Origin: Bidens hawaiensis | Lineage: Eukaryota > Streptophyta > Magnoliopsida > Asterales > Asteraceae | Length of the DNA stretch: 64,000 nt | Assembly: GCA_021521415.1 (NCBI GenBank) | Contig: JAIQDT010000301.1 | Span: forward strand, 434,001 to 498,000 | Reading direction: 5' to 3' | Shown here: one piece after another, positions 53,808 through 64,000 of the stretch | Numbering within the stretch: the first letter of the stretch is position 1 | How the letters are laid out: each line of letters starts with the position of its first letter | Notes under the pieces: model-generated | Told to the model about the DNA's origin: nothing | Databases searched by the model: none | Seen by the model: the letters and a program-made list of their open reading frames with translations, nothing else | Translations under genes and position numbers: made by a program

Positions 53808-56184
53808 TGAAACATTCATTACTTTTCAAACCCGAAAATCCGACCCATTTTAAATTTTCGGTTTTCGTTCATATATATTATATATATATAAATATGTTAA
53901 TTAATTTTCTTTTCATTCATCTTATGTGAAATACGTCGCTTTTATATAATTGTATTCGTTAAATAGACATGTTTATTGTTTCAACGTATTATTGTCATTT
54001 GTTTACCATGAATATAACATTTCCTATGGTTTATGTTATTATCCATTCGTTACTAGTCTTTTGTTCAAATAACGAATCTCCGATGTTTAATGTCAATATT
54101 TAAACGAGTCGCAAACTAGCTGGGTATAATATAAAAATAATCCATAACATTTTATTACATTTATATGATATCTAAAAGTATAAGGTTCAAATGGTAATTA
54201 CAGTTTATTTATGTTTTAATTATATAATGAAAGATGAGGGGTCTTAAGTGTAAATATGAAATTACATATATAACATAATAATAATAAAAATAACAAAAAC
54301 ATCCCAGCAGCCCAACCCCCTATCCGTTTCCCCCTGTACGTATTTCCGGCCAACCGCATTCCGGGATCGCAACGAACTCCGGCGAGCCCCAAAGTCTTAT
54401 AAAAACTCGTGTTTAATCCAATTAAAAGCCATAATACGCATAGACCATAACGACAAACAATAATCAATAATGATGACTCGTTAAAACACTCAATTATGCT
54501 CGATTTAAAGCCCGTAAACGGCCGGAAAATAATAAAACCTATTAACGAGCAATCAAGTCCCTACGCTCCAATTAGTAGTATAAATAGGATGCTAATCATC
54601 ATATAAACTCGTCCCAAACATCAAATACATCTAATATACTCTCTAAACCTCATAATCGTTCGTCAAAAACCCGATTCTGATCGTCTCGCCGTTCACCACC
54701 AATTAAACATTGTTACAGGTAATATTTATATTCATTATGATCGTTTTATCCGTAAATCAAAACCCCTAACAAAGATTGGGCAAACATGGAACGCATTAAA
54801 AGAATTGAAATCCTAGGGTTTGGTGAAGAAGATGAACATGAAGGTTAATTTATTTAAATGGTTTTTTGTTTCTGATCTATTAACAATAAACAGTTTGGCC
54901 TACTGGTTAATTCATGAGAATGTGGGCACAAGGACCCGGGTTCAAATCCGGGTCACGCCGTTTTGCTTTTTATTTTCTTTTTAAACAATTTTTCTATTAT
55001 ATATTAAACCAAATAAAATTTATAAAAATTATGTAAATCAAATAAAGTTATATTAAGTTAAATAACATTAGTTATAATATATATTTATCATTTTGTCACC
55101 TGAAAACCAATCTTTTAAACTCGAGAAACTCGTATTAAAATCATTTAGATTATATATATTATGTTTCATTCGTTAGACGTTATAATTCGTTAACACTTTC
55201 ATTTTCAAAATAAAATATATCGTTAAACACCAATATTTCCGTAACAACTTAACATTAACCTCGTAATTTAAATAATATTAAATTAATATATCGTTAATAA
55301 TCCGTTAGAATATAATATTATAATATTAACTTCATAAAATAATAAAATATACATTTAACACTTCTAATGCTCGACAACCCGATTTATTTACCTTTTAAAG
55401 TAGTTAGTAATAATTAATCTTGTACTTGTAATTCTAGTTCGTGACGTTCAATTGCTTCGGTTTCATTTACGCACTTTCGGTTTTATTTCAAGTTTGTCTT
55501 CAACTTCAAGGTGAGTTTGTCACACCCCCTTTTTAACGCTTTTACACATTTTGGGGGTAGCATATATATCCTATCAACATTACAATTTTGTTTTCTTATT
55601 ATTTACAAACTAAAATTCGTTACATGGACTTGTGTGTTTACTTGTTACTTTCTCAATTATTACGTGCATGGATTTCTTTGATAAATATGATCATACGCCC
55701 CCCTTTGCACCCATGGACCATTTGTTTCTTGTGGAAAAAGGACTCCGATCTGAGTACGTTGGTGCACGATCCCAACTGGAAAAGACCTTCATTTATTCCT
55801 TACACTCATAGACCATTGTTTCTAGTATAAAGAACCCTTATGTGTTTTTCACAAGTTTTTATGGAATTGTATGGTTTTTATGTAGTATTTAAACTGTGTG
55901 AACTCACCAACTATTCAATTAGTTGACTTTATTTTATATATATGCTACAGGTACTTTCATTAGAGGATGAAATGAAGAGGATACTAGCAGTTAGGTTATC
56001 TAGATAATAAACAAGAAGATGTTTGTTTTGTTCCTTTTCCCTTGTGCTTGTTCATTTGAAATAACTTGTGTACTTGATGTTTTGGAATGAATTAATGATA
56101 ATATTGTCACTTAATAGTGTCACATGTGCTTTGGGCAATCTGTACGTCACACTCAGGCGTTTCCGTTTTAGCCGGGGTGTTACA
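53808..56184 (+). repeat. 5' LTR of the LARD-like element (2377 bp)
   Basis: Starts TGAAACATTC (TGTAACATTC in the partner) and ends GGTGTTACA. TATA box TATAAATAGG at 54579-54588. It contains the tRNA-like segment at 54893-54961. ORFs inside (for example 55588-55830) recur in the partner LTR and show no domain. Confidence 0.92.
54893..54961 (+). repeat. tRNA-like segment (possible SINE head) within the LTR
   Basis: TTGGCCTACTGGTTAA resembles a pol III A box, and GGTTCAAATCC about 35 bp downstream is an exact-looking B box inside a hairpin ACCCGG-n8-CCGGGT. A T-rich tail follows. It is not a functional tRNA: the T loop is off by one and no acceptor or anticodon stem is clear. The partner LTR has the same segment (about 61608-61676), so it was part of the LTR before insertion. 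Confidence 0.55.
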
Positions 56185-56187
56185 GAT

Positions 56188-56200
56188 TGGTATCAGAGCC
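56188..56200 (+). other. Primer-binding site of the LARD-like element (initiator tRNA-Met)
   Basis: TGGTATCAGAGCC three bases after the 5' LTR end. Confidence 0.9.
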
Positions 56201-59200
56201 ATGACTATAAGATAGGACATTAGACGTAGTGTTCTAGTTGGTTATAGTTTATTTGCTTAATTGTTTAGGTTGCATGATTAGAAATTATGTGGGCCTAATT
56301 TGGTTGTTCAATGTACATTATTTGGTTATTATTGATTTGTTTATGCCTCATGTACGCAAAAACTATTATACTGATGATTCAATTACTTCAATTACACAAG
56401 CACACACAAGTCCAAGGCTTATGCCTAACGCAAAGATTTTCAATTTCAATAATCAAATTTTTGATTTTTGGTTGTCCGATATTTCTTTCTCTTAAAGATG
56501 GTTCGTTATGGCGGGTATGTAGTAAACTGTAAGGGTAACGTGCCTGTTTTCCGAAACTCTTGACACCAAGGTTATAAAACCTAAGGATAAGCAATGCGTA
56601 TAAATCCCAATCAGACGCGGGACCCGGTTGCTTACCTGGAGAGTTAGGAAAGAGCATGAACTCTATTAAGCCAAAGCATACCACTTTCAACGCCATATGA
56701 ATCACAAATTTAAGTTTTAAAACGCGACCATGTTCTCTTTGTGAAAAAAATATGGTTGCAGTCCTCTATTTTTACAATGTGTTTTAACTGGAAGTCTGTA
56801 CTCGAATACCCAGCTTTCGGTTCGATTTAATTACGCATTTTTATACGAGAATAGTTAAGTTTTAAAAATATTGTGACACGTTTTCTTTATTTATACGCTC
56901 ATTTACGGCGTAAACTTTTAAAAGTTTGCAAAGTAATAACCGAATTTCAAACGATTACTTTATTATTTTACTATTATGTTTTAGAATTGAAAGTTCAAAC
57001 ATGGTTGAATTTCGATTTGATTACTATATTATTTTATTTATTTACTACTAAGTTTTATAATTGAAAATTCAAAAGGTCATGGTGATATATGAATGGTCGA
57101 ATTTCAATTCGATTACCTTATTCTTATATTCATTTACACTTATGTTTTAGAATTGAGAATTTAGAAAATTATGATGGTACATAAACACTCGATTTGCAAT
57201 TCGTTTCTACAATTCATTGTTAAGTTTAATATTTATTTCATATGATTATTCAATAATTTCTTAGATTTTCGTTTGTTGAATGTGAAAACTCATGACGTCT
57301 CATTGGAATTCCAATTTCGATTTCAAATTTTGTTTCATATGATTTATTTTCTTTACGTGTTTCATTGATGTATCTATTAGTCGTTTTTATACTTACGTCC
57401 CAAGTCACGCAAATTCCTCACATTTCGTATCACGCCTTCTCGTTTACCTAGTTGTCACACTCAACCCTCAAAATGACAATCCGAGTTATCAAGCAAATGG
57501 CCTCTGCGATCCCGATCACCCCACGTTTAACCACACCCACCGTTATTGCTATAGTAAATTCAAATTCAAACCCATCACAATTCTTGGAAATTCAAACCAA
57601 ACCCAACCAAAGAGCCTCGCACATAAACACGTCCTTTGTACAGTATGTGTAAATCCCACCACTTTACTTCCCTAAAACGTTGATATACTTCAATCTATGG
57701 TAGATTCAATTACCACTTATTGCTAAAACCCACCCAAACTCAACGCCACTCACCCATCTGCAAGACCTGTACCTAACCATTTGTCTCAATCACATGTTTG
57801 ACCTCATGCTTCAAGCCTACTATCATTATGGTGATCCTAGCATACCCGCTATACTTTGGAAGGCCTAACTTGTTTCCACCATGCAATACCCTAACCCCGC
57901 ATCCTTTGTCGACCTTATACAATTTTCCGGTTTCAATACTTAGATTTTTACAAAACTCATCAAACTCGTCTATATTTGTTTTGCATACTTTCCTACATTT
58001 TATTTCTTTTACTAGCACCTCGCGCCTAATCCCAAATCCTCATATATATTTTTTTTATTATTTTTCAGTCAAATGGATTTTCTTTAGAAAGAATTTATTA
58101 TCTCAATTATTATTACTATTATTATTATTATTAGTAATATTATTATTATTAGTATCATTGTCACTACTATTATATAATAATATATAAAGTAAAATATTTG
58201 CTTTAAACAAGTTTTGAGCCTTTTGAAACTATTTTTCATTCAATAATATTTTTATTATCACTATGATTAGTAATATTATTATTACTAGTATTATCGTCAT
58301 CACTAATAATAATGTAATTATTTATTCAAACCATATTTAAAGTAAACTTCATGTTCCAAACAAATCTTAAGCCCTTTAAGGCTATTTTTCATTTAACAAG
58401 TCGGATATCTTGACAATCATTTCTTTTCTTTCTACCTATGCCGCGGGCCAAAAGAAAACATTTGTTTTTTTTATGTGAAAGTTTTATAAAAATTGCAGGT
58501 CTTTGCGATAGCTAAAAAACTTTTTGTCTAAATAAATTTTATTTCATCATTAGATTTAAAAGCATCACGATTTACAACCGATTTTCGTAAAATTAAAGTT
58601 TTCTTTTCATTTCCCTTCATTAACGCCGATGAGTTTCGGCTAAGAAATCATGGCACCACCTCCCACGTCAACCTCTCCTACCCCAAATAAACCAACACTC
58701 GAGAAGACGAACGTCGCAAGCTGTATTTTCTTTTCTTTAATTTCTCCTTCTAGTATTTTTTTTTCGGACTTACAATCAATCAATCAATCAATCATACCCA
58801 GTAAAATCCCACCGACAGCAGAGCTATATGTAGGGTCTGGGGAGGGTGGGATGTAGGCACACCGTACCTCTATCCAAAGGAATAAAGAGGTGGCTTCCAG
58901 AGAGACCCTCGGCTCTAAGAACATGTGTATGAAGCAAAAAAAGGAAATCAAAGTTTAACAGTTATATAAAAAACTACTACTAATTATAATAATATTAATA
59001 AAAAGGTCACAGTTTAACCGCAATATAAAAGCTAATAATAATTTTTCGAACTTACCTAAAATGATATTTATTCATTTCTTTTGAATGATGTTTACGAAGT
59101 TTATTTCGATTGTTAATTAAACATTGATCCATATTCGTTTGTATTTTACGAAACGCAAATTCGTACATCATTCTTAGTCGCATTTTATTAAATCGGTTTA

Positions 59201-60489
59201 CGTTTGTTATCTCAGGGTCTATGACCAATTTCCCATCAACGTAATCATTAAATGGAAATTGGGACTATGAACATGTAGGTGTACATAGTTACCTAATAGA
59301 AACCGTATTTCCATTCTATTTCTACCTTTGACTATCGATAACCGGTTCTCTCCAAACGTATTCGTTTACTTAGAACCGGGACTGTTTCCCATGTACATGT
59401 TGAGTTATGTTATGTTATTTTCACACAAATTGTTTTGGTTATTCGTTTACTCCCCTTCCACGCAATGTTTTATTTGAACCATTTGTTTGTTCTTGATTTC
59501 ATCAATATGAGACAAATGCATTATTTTGATTTCGAAATTTTAATTGTCTACTTTGATAAACTCAAGGTTACTACTAGAAATTTTCTTATTTATCAGACTT
59601 AACCAATTTTGAGAGTAAAACTTTGTTTACTCGTCTCATTTTATTATAAATTTAAACGTTTGTAAGAGGTAGTTGTTTATTCATCTCAATGTTGCCGCTA
59701 GTTACGTTGAAATTTATTCAGAGATTTACATTTGTTAAACTTTTTTTGATATTTTGTTATATGAGAGTTTCGTTTATCTAATCTATTCTCGAACCCAATG
59801 CGTTATCAAATTTACATGTTCATATTTCGTTGGTTAAATGCTACATTTACTTACCACGTTATTCTCGATCCCATTATTCCAATTACATGTTATGATGTTC
59901 ATAATTCTAAATGCTTCATTCTTTAACTTCATTACCACGTTTATTTCGTTTTTTTTAACATTGTTTACTTGGTTTAGACACGATGATTTCATTTACTTGA
60001 CTTAGTGTTTACGCGTTGTCCTTGACTTGAATGGTTTATCAATTTGTTTTGTAATGTTTTTATCCTATTAATTCATTATTTTTATTTTCAACGTTATATA
60101 TGAGAATTTTATTTATTTATTTAAAGTCAATGCCTTAAAACCACACAATTAAGCAAGTTATATGGACCATCCGACGATAGAGGTAATTATGGGTCGACAC
60201 GTAATTATCAAAGTCCTCGCATGAAAAATATAATAAGTCCAGTTGTGTGAAATAACTCGGAACTTGGAATGATTTTTGGAGAACGGGGCAAGTGCAATAT
60301 GATAAGGGCAAGGTGGATACGCCGTTGGTACATCCTATATATAAGTGTCCTTGTCGTATTTCCTATTTGTGGCGTTCTTTCGGGTCAATCAAAGATCGAT
60401 GTTATTATATTTTAATTATATATGTATAAAATGGTTAAAATTTCTAAAAACTCCGTATATTAGTTGTTCTCTTTTAAAATTTCTATTTT
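56201..60489 (+). other. Non-coding interior of the LARD-like element
   Basis: No retroviral motif is seen in six frames. It contains AT-rich sequence, TTA/ATT microsatellites (58097-58165 and 58255-58310), an (AATC)n run (58778-58798) and the conserved short repeat at 58795-58925. A minus-strand ORF at 57773-58018 (81 codons; LYKVDKGCGVRVLHGGNK) reads like a protein more than its surroundings do, but I do not recognise it. Confidence 0.6.
58795..58925. repeat. Short dispersed plant repeat (SINE-like), family uncertain
   Basis: The words ACCCAGTAAAATCCCACC, GGGTCTGGGGAGGGTGGGAT, AAGGAATAAAGAGG and GACCCTCGGCTC occur in this order in a short repeat I recall from many dicot genomes. It is next to an (AATC)n run. 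I cannot assign a family from memory. Confidence 0.5.
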
Positions 60490-60524
60490 AATTTCGGGAC
60501 GAAATTTCCAAAAGTTGTAAGTCC
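60490..60524 (+). other. 3' terminal motif and polypurine-like tract of the LARD-like element
   Basis: AATTTCG-GGA-CGAAATT (60490-60506) is a 7-bp inverted repeat typical of Del/Tekay elements before the 3' LTR; CCAAAAGTTGTAAGTCC follows directly before the LTR. Confidence 0.75.
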
Positions 60525-62899
60525 TGTAACATTCGTTACTTCTCAAACCCGAAAATCCGACCCATTTTAAATTTTCGGTTTTCGTTCATATATATTATAT
60601 ATATAAATATGTTAATTAATTTTCATTTCATTCATCTTATGTGACATACGTCGTTTTTATATAATTGTACTTGTTAAATTGACATGTTTATTGTTTCAAC
60701 GTATTATTATCATTTGTTTACCATGAATATAACATTTCGTTTGGTTTATGTTATTATCCGTTCGTTACTAGTCTTTTGTTCAGATAACGAATCTCCGATA
60801 TTTAACGTCAACATTTAACGATTCGCAAATTAGCCGGGTTTAATATAAAAAAATCCATAACATTTTATTACATTTATATGATATCTAAAAGTATAAGGTT
60901 CAAATGGTAATTATAGTTTATTTATGTTTTAAATATAAAATGAAAGATGCGGGGTCTTAAGTGTAAGTATGAAATTAAATATATAATATAATAATAATAA
61001 AAATAACAACAACATCCCAGCAGCCCAACCCCCCATCTGTTTCCCCCTGTACGTATTTCCGGCCTGCCAGATTTCGGCGATCGCAACGAACTCCGGCGAG
61101 CCCCAAAGTCTTATAAAAACTCGTGTTTAATCCAATTAAAAGCCATAATACACGTAGACCATAACGACAAACAATAATCAATAATGATGACTCGTTAAAA
61201 CACTCAATTATGCTCGATTTAAAGCCCGTAAACGGCCGGAAAATAATAAAACCTGTTAATGAGCAATCAAGTCCCTACGCTCCAATTAGTAGTATAAATA
61301 GTATGCTAATCATCATATAAACTCGTCCCAAACATCAAATACATATAATATACTCTCTAAACCTCATAATCATTCGTCAAAAACCCGATCCCGGTCGTCT
61401 CGCCGTTCACCACCAATTAAACGTTGTTACGGGTAATATTTATATTCATTATGGTCGTTTTATCCATAAATCAAAACCCCTATCAAAGATTGGAAAAACA
61501 TGGAACGCATTAAAGGAATTGAAATCCTAGGGTTTGGTGAAGAAGATGAACATGAAGGTTAATTAATTTAAATGGTTTTTTGTTTCTGATCTATTAACAA
61601 TAAACAGTTTGGCCTACTGGTTAATTCATGAGAATGTGGGCACAAGGACCCGGATTCAAATCCGGGTCACACCGTTTTTGCTTTTTATTTTCTTTTTAAA
61701 CAATTTTTCTATTATATATTAAACCAAATAAAATTTATAAAAATTATATAAATCAAATAAAGTTATATTATGTTAAATAAAATTAGTTATAATATATATT
61801 TATCATTTTGTCACCTGAAAATCAATCTTTTAAACTCGACAAACTCGTATTAAACTCATTTAGATTATATATATTATGTTTCATTCGTTAGACGTTATAA
61901 TTCGTTAACACTTTCATTTTCAAAATAAAATATATCGTTAAACACCAATATTTCCGTAACAACTTAACATTAACCTCGTAATTTAAATAATATTAAATTA
62001 ATAAATCGTTTATAATGTGTTAGAATATAATATTATAATATCAACTTCATAAAATAATAAAATATACATTTAACACTTCTAATGCTTGACAACCCGATTT
62101 ATTTACCTTTTAAAGTCGCTAGCAATAATTAATCTTGTACTTGTAATTCTAGTTCGTGACGTTCAATTGCTTCGGTTTCATTTACGCACTTTCGGTTTTA
62201 TTTCAAGTTTGTCTTCAACTTCAAGGTGAGTTTGTCACACCCCCTTTTTAAAGCTTTTACACATTTTGGGGGTAGCATATATATCCTATCAACATTACAA
62301 TTTTGTTTTCTTATTATTTACAAACTACAATTCGTTACATGGACTTGTGTGTTTATTTGTTACTTGCTCAATTATTACGTGCATGGATTTCTTTGATAAG
62401 TATGATCATACGCCCCCCTTTGCACCCATGGGCCATTTGTTTCTGGTGGAAAAGGGACTTCGATCTGAGTACGTTGGTGCACGATCCCAACTGGAAAAGA
62501 CCTTCATTTATTCTTTACACTCATGGACCATTGTTTCTAGTATAAAGAACCCTTATGTGTTTTTTACAAGTTTTCATGGAATTGTATGGTTTTTATGTAG
62601 TATTTAAACTGTGTGAACTCACCAACTATTCAATTAGTTGACTTTATTTTATATATATGCTACAGGTACTTTCGTTAGAGGATGAAATGAAGAGGATACT
62701 AGCAGTTAGGTTATCTACATAATAAACAAGAAGATGTTTGTTTTGTTCCTTTTCCCTTGTGTTTGTTCATTTGAAATAACTTGTGTACTTGATGCTTTGG
62801 AATGAATTAATGATAATATTGTCACTTAATAGTGTCACATGTGTTTTGGGCAATCTGTACGTCACACTCAGCCGTTTCCGCTTTAGCCGGGGTGTTACA
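60525..62899 (+). repeat. 3' LTR of the LARD-like element (2375 bp)
   Basis: TGTAACATTC to GGTGTTACA, collinear with the 5' LTR and differing by a few per cent by eye. TATA box near 61293-61301. The ORF at 62266-62607 lies in the LTR and is longer than in the partner only because of single-base differences; not a gene. Confidence 0.92.
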
Positions 62900-63086
62900 G
62901 CCAACCTCTTAGTCACTGAATCTTTTATTGAAATCTGCATTGTTACTTAGAATATACGTTTGGAATACATTGTCCTTAAGATAATAAAAAGAATATGAAA
63001 TGAATATATGATCAGAAAGATATTACCAATTTTAGAATCCTTGATCCTTTAAGGATACTCGATTATGTGAGGATACTTGATCCTGA
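62900..63086 (-). other. Tat-type element: sequence between integrase and the LARD-like insertion
   Basis: Continues the 3' non-coding region cut at 53807. It holds paired words such as GATCCTTTAAGGATAC but no ORF. Confidence 0.65.
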
Positions 63087-63967
63087 TTAGAAAAAGTACT
63101 TTTTGAGATGGATAGCATTCCATGCTCTTAGTAACCTATTGCCTTCCATAGTGAGAAAATGATATGCCCCCTTTCCTGCCTCCAACTCGATAAGACAAGG
63201 ACCTTCCCACTTTGGTGCTAGCTTTCCATCTGCCGGATTGGTTGTATTTTGGAAGGCTTTCCTCAATACCAGATCTCCTTCTTGAAATCTTCTGATCCTT
63301 ACACTCTTGTTGTATGCCCCAACTACCCTTTGGTGATAAGCTGCCATTCTGATCTTGGCTAAGTCTCTGAGTTCTTCCATAGTATCCAAGTTTTCGAGAA
63401 GGATTTCTTTATTGGCCTCAGGATCACGGATGCTTGTTCTGGCCGTAGGAACCACCATTTCTGAAGGGATAACTGCTTCTGATCCAAACACCAGTGAGAA
63501 GGGTGTTTGGCTTGTTGCATTCTTGGGTTTTGTTCTATCAGCCCAAAGAACATAAGGTAGCTCTTCGGCCCACTTGCCTTTCTTGGATCCTAGCTTTTTT
63601 TCAGGTTGTTGATGATGATTTTGTTGCTTGACTCTGCTTAACCATTAGCTTGAGGATGTACTGGAGTAGAGGTGATCATCTTGATTCCCCAGCTGTCACA
63701 AAAGTTAGTGGTTCTTTTCCCGATAAACTGGGAACTATTGTCACAAACAGTTTCAGAAGGAATGCCAAATCTAGTTATAATATTTCGTTTAATAAAGGAT
63801 ATAACTTCTCTTTCTCGGACTTGCATGAATGCTTCTGCTTCAATCCATTTAAAGAAGTAGTCAGTCATAGCAAGCATAAAGACCTTTCCGCCTGGTGCCT
63901 TTGTTAGCTTGCCTACAATATCCATGCCCCACTTCATGAAAGGCCATGATGAGGATATAGGATACAT
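63087..63967 (-). pseudogene. pol: Integrase of the Tat-type gypsy element, broken
   Basis: Upstream piece (63967-63638): WGMDIVGKL (first Asp), VCDNSSQF (second Asp), HPQANG, then a TAA at 63638-63640 where a Gln codon is expected; the catalytic Glu follows in AESSN. A shift near 63590-63600 leads to the downstream piece (to 63087): FGSEAVIPSEMVVPTAR, AYHQRVVGAYNKSV, KWEGPCLIELEAGKGAYHF and the end LKKYFF. The block order and motifs fit Tat/Ogre integrases. All three catalytic residues are still encoded. The rest of pol lies right of the window. Confidence 0.88.
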
Positions 63968-64000
63968 AGGTTCTGCTGGTTGGTGTAGGATGTTTCCATG

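Larger units (their letters stand above)
53808..62899 (+). mobile_element. Large non-autonomous chromovirus-derived element (LARD-like), 9.1 kb
   Basis: Two 2.4-kb LTRs flank 4.3 kb of interior without any gag or pol motif. The primer site is initiator-Met, and the end of the interior carries AATTTCGGGACGAAATT, the signature I know from Del/Tekay chromoviruses. Flanks GCCA (53804-53807) and GCCA (62900-62903) give a 4-bp duplication. The element interrupts the Tat element: the sequence on both sides is Tat 3' region. With no coding capacity it must have moved using a chromovirus's proteins. Confidence 0.85.

Noticed and set aside
54893..54961. A functional tRNA gene
   Set aside because: Only A- and B-box-like words and a T-arm-like hairpin are present; no acceptor stem or anticodon arm could be folded.
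62266..62607. Plus-strand ORF of 113 codons
   Set aside because: Lies in the 3' LTR of the LARD-like element; the 5' LTR copy is broken in this frame and there is no domain.

Overview
The window is plant nuclear heterochromatin made almost entirely of nested LTR retrotransposons, and I see no host gene. The element types point to a eudicot: Athila-like Ty3/gypsy with a tRNA-Asp primer site, Sirevirus-like Ty1/copia with an extra 3' ORF, a Tat-type gypsy, a TRIM and a large non-autonomous chromovirus derivative. I recall similar proteins from Asteraceae genomes, so that family is my best guess, but this is inference. Every coding region of the autonomous elements is broken; the only intact long ORF with a recognisable domain is the gag of a pol-less copia element.

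Layout. 1-2623: end of a minus-strand LTR element (LTR 1650-2623). 2624-5106 and 15956-16892: old repeat-derived sequence, including an LTR-like promoter, split by gypsy A. 5112-15950: gypsy A, complete, with 5-bp TSD GCTAC. 16893-51493: gypsy B, an LTR-sharing tandem (partial internal, LTR 33242-34932, partial internal). It is interrupted by copia 1 (18143-31784, minus, TSD CAACT), copia 2 (40079-49741, minus, TSD TTGCC) and a 478-bp TRIM (36320-36797). 51494-64000: Tat-type gypsy on the minus strand. One LTR fragment (51494-51830) is broken by a second Tat element (LTR 51831-52663, integrase 63087-63967), which is itself split by a 9.1-kb chromovirus-derived non-autonomous element (53808-62899).

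Most interesting signals. (1) A short non-coding module with two small hairpins whose stems change in a compensatory way. It occurs once in each gypsy B copy and twice in tandem in each of the two copia elements, just downstream of pol or gag; a second collinear block is shared by gypsy A and copia 2. Non-coding sequence therefore appears to be shared across the Ty3/Ty1 divide. (2) Each copia element carries its own short palindromic word (AACTTCGC in copia 1, AATTCGTTA in copia 2). It forms long perfect hairpins just upstream of the LTR TATA box, and scattered copies fill the leader before gag and the leader before the extra ORF. The positions are conserved while the sequence is swapped. (3) A row of different 5-7-bp hairpins lies in the 3' region of the Tat element. 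(4) A 43-codon ORF with no indels lies downstream of gypsy pol in three copies. (5) Nonsense mutations are strongly biased to CAG>TAG and CGA>TGA, the expected scar of cytosine methylation.

All comparisons were made by eye; no alignment, folding or database search was run.
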